Below, piece by piece: positions 47,986 through 61,346 of a DNA stretch of 64,000 nucleotides. This DNA is from Volvox africanus (Eukaryota; Chlorophyta; Chlorophyceae; Chlamydomonadales; Volvocaceae): positions 62,001 to 126,000 of the forward strand of contig BSDZ01000112.1 of NCBI GenBank assembly GCA_030268105.1, read 5' to 3'. Made by a program: the position numbers and the translations under genes. Under the pieces are notes generated by a model. That model saw only the letters and a program-made list of their open reading frames with translations, ran no database searches and was not told the origin of the DNA. Each line of letters starts with the position of its first letter. Positions within the stretch are counted from its first letter, which is position 1.

Positions 47986-50916
47986 GGTTACAATTAGCGT
48001 GTACGGCATGTAAGGAAGACCGAGCATGTAGTCCCGAAACCATTCGTCCGTCCTTCCGTCCATCTCCGCTTTCTCATGCATCCGAAGAGGTTTCGTGGCT
48101 AGCTCATGGCTGGAGGGCAGGATGGTGGTGTTGGTCACGTCACCAGGTGGGGGATGACGGCTGTGTCCTTGAAGGCTCCCCTGTGCGGGGAAGAGCTAAA
48201 CCTGTTGGGGTTTTGCTCGGTTTCGGAGCTTTGTCCGGTTTGGGTTTTGGCCTGGGTGGATTTGCGTAATGGTGCGACAACCGCTGGCATGCTTTGCATC
48301 TGTTTATGTGTATGTGTTAAGTGAGGGTGTGGGACTGAGGTAGGCTAGCTTCGCTGATGTTGTGGTTGTGATGGGTTAGCCAGTGCCCGCGCGCGATAGT
48401 CCGCATCGGCCGGGATAAGAGATGAGTTGCGTACAGCCCCAATATAATTGGCCAATGCGGCCCCGTCCGACCTGCTGAGTATGGGCCGGACATCATCGAG
48501 CTGCTCTGTGTGGGAGAGCCCAAGGGGAGGTCCCCCAACGTAGGGGGCGCGTAAGGAAAGAAGGGGCGCCTAATGGCAGAGGCCGTTCGGCGCGAGAGGT
48601 GCGGCAACATCACAGCGCTTTTCGACGTAGCCGTATGAAGGAAGAGGCATTCGTCGTTGTTGAATTTGATACTTGGGAAGTATATCTACAAACAACATCC
48701 ATTACGGCTTTTGCCGATTAATACGAAAAGCATCTGTTACGTACTTTTTCCTTTGTACGTACGTAAAATGCTGTACGAATTATTGGCATGCCGTCCTAGG
48801 TTTACTTGCTGTTCTGGGTTAGATTGATCCGGACGCAGGCTGACAGACATGGAGACAGACAGACGTAACTTTGTACATACTGATCCCGCGTGTCCGCGCC
48901 TTGATGCCGCTCAAGTACTTCCTGCTTTGTGTCTGTATATGCGTACGGCGGCTCCAATGTGTGTGCGTATGTATGTACACACATATACAGTACCGTACGC
49001 CTCGTACGGACAACTGCGTCCACCTTGCCTCCGAGCATGTACGGCTAAGGGGGCGGTGAAGTTGTATTTGTTTGTTTGTGGCCTGTCGTTAGATTGTTCT
49101 CTTTCCTTGAAAAAGAGTATTTGCGTCCGAATCATGTTTCGGAGCCGGCAGTAGAGTTCTTAGAAGTAATGGTAATCGGCCACCGGATGATACATACGGT
49201 ACAGTATGGTACGTACGGCACATAAAAATGTTGATTGCAGGTGCCCTGCACTAGTCCCAGCCTAGTTTGTACGGCTAAAGTTTGTTGTTTTGTGTGCCAA
49301 TCGACAGAAGTCGATTAGTTGGTTGAAATAGTGGCAGGTGCGGCGAATAGCTCACCTATGGCGTCGACAGGAGTTCCAAGTAGAAGATAGAACGGGCTGC
49401 AGAACGGGTTGAGGCAATTTTTTATTTTCCGCGCAATCCGCTACATGCCATACTTAAAGCGCCCCTCCATCGCCGCTGGGCTTGATGTAATGTTTTAATT
49501 GCAGTGCAGGAGGGAGGGGAAACAAAGTTGCAGGCGGCAGAGCAGGCAAGCCGCAGCCACTAACTTGTCTTTTCTTTGGTTGTGCGGCTTTGATGTGACC
49601 TGCAAACTCTTAAGTATACGCCTAGAAATGTACATGTGTGCTAGCTATACCATGTGTGTGTGCCAGTAGCTGATGGTGTATAACGCTTCTCACAGCCATT
49701 GGCAAATCACCTTGGACACGCATACACGGCATATCGGCAAGGGTAGGTCAGAGTCGGCGGTATACAGTTACGGCGAGGTGGACGGCGGAAGCGTTCTAAT
49801 TGTCGCTATTGAATATGTAGATGCAGAGATTCTGATGCAAGAAAGGCCGGCAGCCTACATGACGCTACAAACGGCTTCTCAGACCCACACCTCCACGATG
49901 ACCTTGTCTACCAGCATGGTTTGGCGGTAAGCCTACGTCGTGGGAGGCGTGACCTCCGGACAGTGGCATACGGGGTTTAGTACGGGGTTCACACACTGCG
50001 GGATAATTCACTAATAAAAGCGCTTAACTTGCAACACTGTTTTTATCGGCAGCCTGGAGCACCACCCCTCACTGTATTCTGCATCTTCTGAGACGAACTA
50101 GACGACACTTGTAGCCTCTGTGTGTATCATGCCCATCGCACCGTATTGCACCTATCGGCTCAACGTTGCTTCGGAGAGTAGCAGCAGGGGTCCCTGGTAG
50201 CAGAAGAAGAGACAGGGAACCCAGCTGGGCATACTGCATACTGCTGGTGAGTTGGGGTGCGTTTCCGCACTGAGGACGGGATGGGGAGGACAGTACCGGT
50301 GTACCTGCCACACATTAAAAGAAGTTCAAGGCGACCAAACACGACCAAACGCACGCACGCAGCTTGTTATAAGAAATGATGGCGATCGCAGTTAACCCTA
50401 AGATGCTGGACACCTGCTGCTGCTGCTGCTGCTGCTGCAGAGCACCTGCGGCCCCCATCCCACTGTCGATTCTTGTCAGTGCCGTCATGCGCGTGGTGTT
50501 CTAGGTCATCCACGACCTCTCGGAAGCCCTCTCGGAAAGCACTCAGAATGGGATCTCGGCAAAAATAAACCTAGGAAGCACAGAAATTCAATAGCCGTGC
50601 AGGTATGAGGACGCAGGAGCGACCGTGAAAGCTGTGCTTCGGCGTCCCGAGCTTCCGACCAGCGGAAGCACACATGGAAGAGGGTACTAGTACATTAGTA
50701 GTAGCTTGTACTGCATGACTCATTCCACAATAACCAGCCGCTGGGTTGTAAATGCATATACCTCTTCTTAATATTATTAGTTCATGCTCGAGTCACGCGG
50801 AAGGCTGCTGTAGTACGGGACGAGGCCAGTTTTTTCAGTCCAGGAGCCATAAGAGGTTGCAGCAAGTAGGGAGGTGTAGCTAAAGCCAAGGCCAAAGTAA
50901 TCATTTACTTAACTTG
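47986..50916. other. Intergenic region
   Basis: About 2.9 kb. TGTAA at 48011-48015 is the likely poly(A) signal of the SPATA20-like gene. A plus-strand segment near 48480-48550 (YGPDIIELLCVGEPKGRS) looks faintly protein-like but is isolated. A (CTG)n tract lies near 50417-50440. No gene is supported. Confidence 0.45.
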
Positions 50917-51270
50917 ATGACCGTTCGATCTGTTGCTGCAAGGTTGCTGCGAGGTGCAAGCACTGGAGCCCGCAGCAAGCAGGCGATAACCAAAGAGGCT
51001 GTCGTAGATTTAATACAGGATGCCGCATCAAAGGATAGGGGTCTACGTAAGGGCTGGCAGGTGAAGGCGGCGAGCTGGATAAAGAAGGTGCACATCGATC
51101 GCGGCGATGTAAAAGTCGGCTTTATGTCAGGTGGCCGTTTCCAGGTGCTGCCTCATTTGCGTCCACGCTATTTTGTGCCAGCTGATCTAGATAAGTTTGA
51201 CCTCAAGCCTTATGTTGAGGTTGAAGGGCCTAGGAAGGCTGCAGACCCCGGGCCAGGCTCGCAATCATGA
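50917..51270 (+). CDS. Probable mitochondrial large-subunit ribosomal protein mL41
   Basis: Intronless frame of 117 residues. The N-terminus MTVRSVAARLLRGASTGARSK is basic, without acidic residues, and fits a mitochondrial presequence. The C-terminal part, RPRYFVPADLDKFDLKPYVE, matches the conserved end of mL41 proteins (consensus around FVVPDLTxFKLKPYV). The preceding KVGFMSGGRFQVLP corresponds to the KxGGY region but is poorly conserved. A TTG lies directly before the ATG; the ATG at 50917 is preferred. The short length is as expected. The call rests mainly on one 20-residue block, so it is probable, not certain. Confidence 0.68.
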   Translation: MTVRSVAARLLRGASTGARSKQAITKEAVVDLIQDAASKDRGLRKGWQVKAASWIKKVHIDRGDVKVGFMSGGRFQVLPHLRPRYFVPADLDKFDLKPYVEVEGPRKAADPGPGSQS

Positions 51271-52297
51271 AGGCCGTGAGCATTCGTGTCCAGATGTATA
51301 GGTTGGTCTCATGAATTGGAATAGTCTCGGGTGCTGAAGTTAATGGGCGGCATATTTGTCTTGTCTTTCCTCTGAAGTTAATTTGGAAGGTTAGGATGAG
51401 GCAGATGCCCTGAACGTTATCCAGGAATTGTTGAATAAGTTTTCACGGCAGTTTTCACAGCCGTCATAGCTGCAAGGTAATACAACGGCTGACCAGCCGT
51501 ACGGCTGGAACCATGGCTGCAGCACGGTTGATGCGTGCCCCCTGAGGCTCGCCTTGCGCACCTGGCTGGGACTGGGGCTAGAGCGGACTTGTGACCCGAA
51601 GGTATTTGCGGTTCACGACGGGCGGGATGGCAAATGGCGTGATGTCCCTGACGGCGGCATGCGTAACATGCGTTCTGACGGAGTGCGAGGTTGTGGTGCG
51701 GCCAAGGATTCCCTGAAGCCCGATTGCCCAGACACAATCTCGTCGACGGGGACCAACTGTGGGCCATCTCGCTGTCCGCTGAACCGATTAGGACGCCGCT
51801 GCCATGGCCATGGCCTGAGGAGTAGGCATCAAGCAACGACGTGCATACCATGTCCTTTATTAAGCCTAATGTGAACTTCCCATTACAAGGTGCGGTCGGC
51901 AGCTTGCTAGTGACGTTCGTTTTGCTGTCGTTTTGCTGTCTCTCTCCTCTTTACAGAGACATGCAGTAGCATGCAAAGCGGATCATGCTATAAGGGGAGT
52001 TATTGAGAACAAGAATCGCATTCTTCCTTGCATCTGAATTGCATCTGTAGTATCCTGGGGTGTCTATGTCTACGGGTGGTGTCCAGGGTGGACCGCGTAT
52101 GGTCATCTTCCGATTGGGCCTCTGCTGCATGTAGGCGGACAAGACAGAGATACGACATTGCTTGATACACTAGATAGACAGTTAGATAGACAGATTACAG
52201 GGTTACATGAAGGTAGCTAGGTCGCCGATAGGGTTTCAATCTGGTTGCAGTTTCCATGTGGTACATATAACGTTGTAACGCATAGAGAAACAAGAAA

Positions 52298-52332
<35 letters not shown>

Positions 52333-53399
52333 GGCAGACAGGCAGACAGACAGACATGTTTGTAAGCAAGTATTATCTTGAACGATGGGTCCCCGACTAC
52401 GAGAAGCTTGGACGTGCGGTATTACGTATATATAAATTCATCCATTCGTACATATGTCGTTCGAAGAGCAGCAAACATCGCAGTACATCGCAACAAAAGC
52501 TGTTGATCCCCAACGAACGACTTAGGTTGCACGCACCACTTATACTCGTAAAACATGCAAGGGGTATCTGACGGTCTTTATAACCAGCCGACATACGTTT
52601 ACAACGTGAATGGAAATGTCAATGGAAGGGCGTGACTGTGGACTACGACGAAACCTCCAGTGACATAACCTGGACATGGCAATGCGAAATTGTCCTGCTT
52701 CGATCGTACAGGACCGGACCTCAATACACACCAGTGACAACACATCAGCTGTAGATGATGATGATGATGATGACGACCGCATATATTAAACGGCAGGAAG
52801 ATGGCCGCTGCCGCCGCCGCCGCCACTGCCCGGCTAAGGATATGGACAGGTATCCGTGAAGGATCCGTCCAGGGTTTGTCGAGTCCCTCCAAAGCAGGCC
52901 TTATGTACGTGCTAAATATGCTATAGGCCTTAGACAGGCGAGGCGGGCTCCATTCGTCACTTCTTATATGTCGTACGTAACTGCTGCATCCCTTTGCATT
53001 TCGTTTCTTGACGCAAACCGATGAACGATGTAAAGCAAGGTCAATGTCGCTCACGGTGTCTGTCTGTCTGGCTGTCTGTCTGGCTGTTTGCAAATACGTA
53101 TTGTTCATTGCTACAACATCAATCATTATTGTGATCCTTCATCGAACAAATTGATTTGCAAACACGTGGACATATTTATATATTTTATTCCATGGATGCC
53201 TTCGTAAACGTCGTGAACGTGCCGTACGAAGAGTCGCGTCAGCAGGAAATATAAGCATTGCAAATTTACAACAACTCGTCAAGCAACTCGCTCGGATGGA
53301 ACTGTCCTCCTTCTCATCATCATCAACATCACCATATCATCAACGACAGCCGCTCGTCACCAGCTATAACCGAAGCTGCCAATCGATGCTTTTATTGCA
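51271..53399. other. Intergenic region
   Basis: About 2.1 kb between two plus-strand genes. It contains a (CAGA)n array and, near 52814-52830, a short GCC run. No coding sequence could be supported on either strand. Confidence 0.5.
52297..52356 (+). repeat. (CAGA)n tetranucleotide microsatellite
   Basis: About 15 units of GACA/CAGA with two CAGG variants. Confidence 0.95.
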
Positions 53400-56300
53400 A
53401 TGGCGGCGCAAAACGTCGTTGGCATTCGTGGAGGAGCGGTTGCCGCAAGTCCCGCGTTTTCATCACCAGCAGCTTTCGGGTCGCGTCTTTTTCCTCTTTT
53501 TCCACAACGTTCTCCGGTCTTTTTCGCTTTTCATCGGAATAATAATCGGCATCACCAGCACCAGCACCAGCACCAGCACCAGCACCAGCACCAGCACCAG
53601 CACCAGCACCAGCACCAGCACCAGCACCAGCACCAGCACCAGCACCAGCACCAGCAAGCTCCTTTTAATCCACGATGGCGATTAATGAAGGGGCAGAGCA
53701 GCAGCCGCAGCAGCCGCACCGCGTCGGCGATTCCGATTCGAGTGGTCGCTTTCCGCGAAGACCCAAATAAGCCGGAGTCCACGGGAATGGCTCCGCCGAC
53801 TGCCGGCAGGGGAGCCAGCAATGAGGCCAGCTGCAGCAGCCGTGGCGGCGGCTCGCGGCCCCGCAGCCACGTCCCGCCGATTCGCCGCGGCGGTACCGAA
53901 CCGCATTTGTACCGCGAGCCAAGTGAGTTGGTCAGAATCACCCCGTCTATTTTGCACCATGAAGAAGTCCGCGCGGTAAATTTGAATTTGAATAAGAACC
54001 TGGACTGCTCCTGCGGCTCTGCTGCAGCGGATGAGCATATCGGTGATGGGGTTCGACCCATGGGTCATCACCTGACAAGACCGGTCGCTGTGAAGACCCA
54101 TGGGTCCGATAACCGTTATCATAACCGCCGTGTAACTGTTATGTCGCGATCTTTCCCACTCCCCACTCCTCAATCCCCAATCCCCAATCCCCAATCCCCA
54201 ATCCCCAATCCCCAATCCCCTTCGTTCATCAGCACACCTTCCCCCCAGTCCCCGTACGAGCACTGTGGCGATGATTTTAGGGGGCGGAGAAAGCGATCGG
54301 CGGCTGTTTCCACTGACAGAAAAGAGGGCCTTACCTGCCGTACCTGTGGGCGGAAGTTACAGGTAGGTCTTGGAGTGGGCTCCGAACCAAGACGGGGGAT
54401 AACTTCTAACCCACATGTGGCCCGTTTGTGTGTCTAACCTTTACCCGTTGGCCGGATGCATTCCATTGAACAAAAGTGTATTTTCCGTAACCTCAGTCGT
54501 ACGTCATGACATGAGAGAACCTCGGGCCTTACCCTCTAGCTCCGTACAAAAAAGTGATCAAATATGTTTTGCCCCATGTGGGGTCGGTCCCCAAACCCCA
54601 ACCTAATTATATACAGTATACATATCAATAACAGTATAATAACAATTTCGTTTCCTGTGTTACGTAAGATATATGACGTATGCTGAATGTCGTACACCCT
54701 CGAAACTGCATTCAGGTTGATCGACATTCCGTTGTCAAACTGTCTTCACAGCACCATCAACAAGATATACGTACTCACGCAGTACAATAGCCAGAGCCTG
54801 AACAGGTGGATCTGGATCTAGATTTGGATTTTGATCGAAGGCTATTGAAGAGGAATTTTTATCTAGCCGTATCTAACAATAAATAACGATATGCTGTACG
54901 GTGTTATGGGTATTCAGTGAATGCCGTCGATGCCGTGGCAGCGTGAACCGCAGTAAGCACTGACGCGTGCTGTGCCATGTACGTCACGTTTCCCGCTTAA
55001 TCCCGTACGTGTGTGCATATGTACGACAGGCTTTATGCACTTTTATACTTTTCTTGAGCAACGTGGCTGTCCTTCCAACCGCTTTCTCATAACTGCCAGA
55101 TACATATCCCGAACGTACGGCTTTGGAGATGGAGTCCCTCTAGGCGGTGATGGGTTTGTCGAGGTACGACATGAGGAAAAAGGTGACCGAAAATGTTTTA
55201 ATAATACCCAAAACATGTTTATTAATATCATCTCTCATCTTTGAATAAGATTTGTCCATTAACAGTTGTCTATTTGTTGATTTTATGTTCGTATCTGTCG
55301 TACGATCCATTAGGTAGATAGAAAGATAACACACGCATACACATACTTACCCCGGCTGCTTTCCGTAACACCCCTCATATTCCCCGAAACACACACACAC
55401 ACGCACACACACCCCTACACCTACACTTACACTCCTACATACAAGCACACACCACCTTTTGAATATACAACTTTCTCGTGGATTGAAATACATCTTGAAA
55501 TACAAACGCAGGTTTTGGCGACCACACAGTACCCGGGGGGTTCCCGGTGGCCGGAGGGGAATGCAGATGCCGTACGGCTCATGTCGTGGGTCCTAGAGAA
55601 TCCCAAGCTACGACACGTGAGTTACCGCACGTTACGACAAAGTACGGCTTCCAATGAGACTATGGTTGGTGTAATGGACCAAGCATACGGCGTGGATGGT
55701 GGAAAAAACACCTATTCGGCATCGTTTGTACGACACTTCCCATGATATTGAACTTCATACCGCGTTATCTTGCTTTACATGCGAGCCAATCTTACAAATA
55801 TATGTTATTGTCAACCGATACGCACATGAGACTTCCTATCCCTGTCCTTAAAGGACAGAATAGAAGGAAAAAGAGGGGTACGACGGAGTGTACGACGCCG
55901 TATGCTAATGCCACAGGTTAAGCACGTCCTTATTTTACCTGCTGACCAGCTCTACCGAGCGAACTTTGAGGATCTGGTCACCTACCATCGGGAGCAGGTG
56001 GGGGCGCCCGGGGGTTTTTCTGGGGCCGATTGGTTGGGTGCGAATGGGTCCGAGTGACTAAAAGCTGGAAAGATGCATGTGTGCGTGTGTGTATGTGTGG
56101 CGGGTGGGTTGGGGTATGGTTTGGGGGTTTGGGTGTGGGTGGAGGTGGGTGGGTTTGTGGGCTGTGTGGGCATGTGGGTATGATGTCAACCCCTGACACT
56201 TTAAACACTCAAATTTCAAAAATAATTATACCTTTCTGATTTATACCTTCCCTTCTGCACGTTTCATGATGTACCATGCTCCCGATGAATCGTGCTTCCT

Positions 56301-59300
56301 TCATGATGTACGGCTCCCATGCCGTACATGCAGCGGGCTATCGTCACGGTGGTGACTCATCCTGTCCAAGAGAGCCAGGTCGCTGACCTCGGGGTGCTGC
56401 GGGTGAGTGTCGGGGGAGGAGGGAGGGGAGGGGGGAGCGGTCCAAAACCCAGGAGTTTGGTTGGGCTCCTGTTGATGGGCTGGTGTCAGTCGCTGGGAAG
56501 CTTTCATGTTGTGGACTGGTAATGGAAGTCATGATTCTCGGTCTCCTTGGCAGGTGGACCCTGAGACGATGGAGATGGTCGATTACATGGAGAAGCCGCG
56601 GGGCCAGAGGGAGAGGGAGGTGGGTCGGGGAGGGTTAACAGAAAGACTGGAGGGATTGTTACCGGTTGGTAGTTGCTGGTTGGTGGGTAACCGTTAGTAT
56701 AGTGGCGAGATACGTGCCTGTTGCATGAAATTCGCGGAACTTATATCCGCAAAGCCCCAAAACACAGCCCTTTCTTCGTACCCCGCCTGGTACGGCCGTA
56801 CGGCAACCCAGGCTTTTCGTTTGCATGGCGAGCTGTCCCATCGGCTCGCTGACGGAGCGCCCTTCCTGGCCTCGTGTGGCATCTACGTCTTCGAGAAACA
56901 GGTTGGGTGGAGTACGGCCTTGCAGTCCCCAAAAGGGGGGAGGCGAGGCGTAGGGGGTAGGGGGGTAGGGGGAAGGCGAAGGGGAAAGGGAAATGGAGAT
57001 GCAGCACGGCAAGCCGGCACATGTGTTTTGATTCTGTAAAATCTGTATTTATATGCAACGAGTTTTACGAATGTTCATTCGCGCAAGTGTGTTTCCTTTC
57101 CCATTCTTTTGTGTCTTTCATGTGCTCGAGACATCTGTATATAATACTTGTAAAAAGAATGTATATATGTGTATTATATGTCTTTACAGCTCCGAAACCC
57201 GACATGATGCCGTACAATGCATGCTGACAGTTCCTACTGCGCTTGCTGCGGGAGAACCCCCGCGCGCACAACTTCGGAGCGGATGTATTGCCGCTGGTGC
57301 CGGAGGGAGCGAAGGAGGAGAGGCAGCGGCAGGGAGGGAATCTCGAGCGTTGCCGTGAGGGTGGTGGTGGTGGAGGTTGTACGGAGAAGCCCGACAGCGC
57401 AATGGGGACGGGAGCAGCGACGGCGGCGGGGACAGAAGAGAAGGGCTTTCCACACAGGGTAGGGCGGTAAGGCGGTTGGTAGTTGGCAGTTATTGGAGAG
57501 TCAGCGTTGTACATATATCAGAATTAACATAAGGCCGCGTACCGAACGCGTCCCCCTCCCCAGTCCCTTCTGGGTCCGTCGGTTGGTAGATGGTAGTTAA
57601 GTATGGTTGATGGTTGTATACATGACCGTTGCGACTACATTCTTGGAATGTTGACCTCTTCGCGTTGGCGGCCTCTTCTGAAATCTATTCTCCAAACCTT
57701 TTCGTCTTCTTCCACATATTCGATAATTTGACTCACTCGCTTCCGTCCTTTAAAGGTGCTGACCTGGCGATTGTACGGCTACTGGGCCGATGTTGGATCC
57801 TCTCTCCGTACATTTGTGGATGCCAACCTGGACTGTTGTCTTCGGAGCCCGGGGTCGGAGTCGCCCTTCGACCAGTTCGCATACCACGACCTGGTGCTGA
57901 GCGTGGGTCGGGATGGGTGGGGGTTTAGGGTGCAAGTTTGCATGGGGGTGGGTTGTGGTATTCCGTCTTTCCGTCGTGTGTCGTACTCTCCGTCATCTGT
58001 CTTGCCTGAGTCCCGGACACCTGAACACCCCTCCCTGGCCCTACCACTCTCACCATCCTCCCATCTTCCAAACGCTGGCTTCAGTTGGGTACTTAAATTC
58101 ACACAGTTGAACCTCCCCTCCCCTCCCCTCCCCTCCCCTCCCCTCCCCTCCCCTCCCCTCCCCTCCCCTCCCCTCCCCTCCCCTCCCCTCCCCTCCCCTC
58201 CCCTCCCCAACCGTTTCCATCCGCTTTCCATCCGCTTTCCATCCCTACCCCCCATCTCCCAGCGGTATCATGTCTCGTTTATTCTACTTTCCCCCGCCAC
58301 CCCCCGTCTCCACCCCCCTCCCCCCCTCCTCCAAAACCTCGTTCCCCATCAGGGCGCCCTGGCCCTGCCCCCGACTGATATGTTGGGCTGCCGCATCACC
58401 CGCTCCGCCATCTCCCCCGGCGGCCGCATCTCCGGCGCCACCATCAGCGGCTCCCTGGTGGGCCCCCGGGCAGTCATTGGTGCGTGCGTGTATGGGAATT
58501 TGTCTGTCGTACTATATACAACACGATGTGGAAACTGACCCAGGGGTCATACAGAACCATGCCTATCGGGTCTAATAACGGATCATTAATGGCCCCAATC
58601 GGGTCAAAGATACGACCCACGTATCGGTCTGGTAATGAGTCTCTTCGCTTGTGCCGTAGAGTCTACGACAACTTAAATTATTCGGCCTCTGGTTTTATCT
58701 CTAGTTCTTTTTATATTTCGCATATAGCATGTTGTTGCATACTGTTTTGTTTTCCCCAACCCCCTGTCCCCCACCCCCCGCCACCCTGAGCCGCCCACAC
58801 CCCTCTGCCCCCTCATCTCCCCCACGGTCCCATGTAAGGCCCGGGAGCAGTCATCCGCGACAGCGTGCTGATGGGGGCTGACTACTATGAGGAGGACATG
58901 CAGGTGGGTTGGCAACTCGGCATGTCGTTGACGACGGTTGGCCGTTGGGCGTTAGTTGGTAACCGACGACGGATCGAATTTCATTAACTTCACGAGGTAG
59001 CATTGTCTGGTGTTTTATGGGGATACGCTTTTTCGGCAAGAGTCAACGGTACGGCATACAAAGGTACCTGGTGAGCGATGGGAGATTCCCCGCTCGAGGT
59101 TGGACGAGCAGAGATTCTTTGCAACTGCAACACGTGATCATAACGTTCAACTACCCCAAAACTCCATCCGGGGGCCCACAACCGCAACCGCAACCGAAAT
59201 CTTTTGCATCCTTACGTGTACTTCCCAGACTGTTATTGGAATTCAAATGCTTTTCTTACACATCTTGAATGCATGTGGTTTTACTTAACGCTTTAGAGCC

Positions 59301-60377
59301 CCTATATGTCGAAAGCCGTTTTGTCCGTTTCGGATCTCTAAACATAATAACTGATCAAACGCCTTTTCCTTGACATCCCTTGATTTCAGAACGCTTCCGC
59401 AAACATTGACGAATTGGAGCTGAGCGGTACTGCTGTGGGCGGTACGGCAGTGGACGTTTTGGGAGGAGTGGATCTGTACTAGCTCTGTTGGGATCGCAGG
59501 GATGAACGTTACACAAAAACACCCACATACAAACACACACACACACACACACATACATACACACATGGCACCCAGTGATCCTGCCCCATTTGGAAGGTGG
59601 CTACGTTTCGGCGCTATGAAGGCTCCCGCCACGGACCCGCCGTCCCTGGGGGCTGAGGGCCTTCAGCGACGGCTCCCCGGGGTTCGTTTGATCCTTTACT
59701 CCCCATCTAACCCCCTCTCCATCTAACCCCCACCCGCGCGCCCGGCCCCCGCTCCCCCGCTCCACAGCCGCCAGCGGGCTGCCCCCACCCCCCCTGGGTG
59801 TTGGTGCGGGCAGCATCGTGTCAGGAGCGCTGATCGATAAGAACGCCCGCATAGGCAGAAACTGTGTGATTGCAAACCGGGCGGGTGCGTCGAGGACACC
59901 TGATTGCATGACACGAAAATCGTTGGTGCATATATTATAATACTATAACAAAAATGATAAATAAGAAAATAATATTTATTCTAGGTACTGTCTTGTATGT
60001 TAACAACGTACATGTTATAGTAAATTTGTGTTAATATTATGAAGGTGCAATGAAGTACGATATGCCGTGCTTAAATGTGTGTGTATATGCATTCGATTTA
60101 AAATATAATTGGGTCGCATCTGATTTAATTTATTCGTTTTTCCTATAGTAGTATGTTATAGCGTCACTTATCCTGAATGATGGTGATGGTGATGATGTTT
60201 GCGAATCATAAGTTATGACGAAGGGTTTTCTGCCTTCTGCCTTTTTGGCGGAAAACTGAACCCAACCGAACAGGTATCTGGGAGGCCATGGACCGGGTAG
60301 GAATGGGGCTATGCGTCCGCGAAGGAGTGCCCATCGTGACAAAGAGCGCCGTACTGTACGACGGCACGGAGCTGTAA
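53400..60377 (+). CDS. ADP-glucose pyrophosphorylase-like protein, catalytic motif altered
   Basis: Relative of the starch-synthesis enzyme making ADP-glucose from glucose-1-phosphate and ATP in the plastid. Sixteen exons: 53400-53932, 54249-54362, 54716-54805, 55100-55163, 55512-55616, 55917-55997, 56334-56402, 56554-56619, 56812-56901, 57231-57458, 57756-57902, 58353-58479, 58839-58903, 59390-59441 (or to 59426), 59768-59884, 60274-60377. Phases close to about 683 residues, against 450-520 usually. The excess is a long N-terminus with (His-Gln)17 and a Gly/Arg-rich insert in exon 10. Motifs: [20 protein letters not shown] (186-207), [94 protein letters not shown]. The usual RAKPA lysine is Leu206 and GTRL is SDRRL. 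The protein may be a regulatory subunit. Exon 1 and its junction are the least certain. Confidence 0.9.
53553..53656 (+). repeat. (CACCAG)n hexanucleotide array encoding poly(His-Gln)
   Basis: Seventeen perfect units in exon 1 of the pyrophosphorylase-like gene, encoding about 17 His-Gln pairs between the presumed transit peptide and the disordered linker. Confidence 0.95.
58107..58207 (+). repeat. (CCCCT)n pentanucleotide array in intron 11
   Basis: About 20 perfect units in the intron between 57902 and 58353. It lies well upstream of the acceptor and is not coding, although frames through it stay open. Confidence 0.97.
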
Positions 60378-61346
60378 CCATTTCTCATTTTCTCATGAGG
60401 ACGATGACGATGATGTGGTTTCTGCGTTCTCTCAACGTCATTTGATCATCACATCACGAACTGCAGATTGCCATTGACGTTATAAACCGTCACAATTCCT
60501 TGATGACTAAAAGATATGCATTTTCGTTGTGCTCCGCCGGTATCGTCGTAAGACACACACGTTTTGTGGCTGCCCACACTGGGAGAGAGATAAGTAGGGT
60601 GTCGGCTTCCTCGAAGCCGGAAAAAAGGTCGGGGACCCCACAATCCGTACAGGCCGGCTACTTCACAATGATACGGTTTGAAGTCTGCGAGTCTGCGAGT
60701 CTGCGAGTCTGCGAGTTTGCTCCATGTAGGCAGTGTGGAACTCTTCTGCCCCGAGAATTGGCTTAGATTAATTGTACACAACGTTACATTCTTTGTAGAT
60801 AACTGTAAGCAAATTCGTCGACCTGCTGGTGGCAAATCGCCATGTCTGTGAGAGCAGCTTAGTTGTTGTATCTCTGTTGTGTCAACCTAGCAAAGGCTCG
60901 ATCGAAAGATGACTATCCTGGCTCAATCTTTAACACTACCCGTAGATACCCCAGGATACTATATTAGCCACCCGAACTTGTTGTTCGATTCATTTCACGC
61001 CGTCATGCCAGAATTCCATTATGAGAGACGCGGCACCTTTTGGAATGAAATTTAGGCCGAGAAGCGTTGATGTGACCTTGACCGGGGTCAGAGGAGACTG
61101 ACAAACTTACTTGTACTCATACGATTGTTATTGGCCAAAATAAACATACCTTGCAATATAGAATGTAATATGTGCCCAATATCGCCTTTCCACCGGGCGA
61201 GATATTATGTTTGGTCCGTCACATCTTCCTTACAGAGCGACAGAGAGAGAGACAGACAGACCGACGGACATGGGCAATCCCACAGGGCGGGGCCCCCCTG
61301 AGCGCTTCACGCCGAGGCCCCGCCCAAAACACTTGACATTACATCT
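60378..61346. other. Intergenic region
   Basis: Holds the 3' UTR of the pyrophosphorylase-like gene (TGTAA at 60804-60808), a short repeat related to one at 11208-11262, and a 10-bp inverted repeat GGGCGGGGCC/GGCCCCGCCC at 61285-61294 and 61316-61325. No gene seen. Confidence 0.5.

Noticed and set aside
53552..54061. Minus-strand Trp/Cys repeat frame
   Set aside because: Antisense of the (CACCAG)n array.
57779..58255. Minus-strand Gly-Arg-rich frame
   Set aside because: Translation of the (CCCCT)n array and neighbouring exon antisense.
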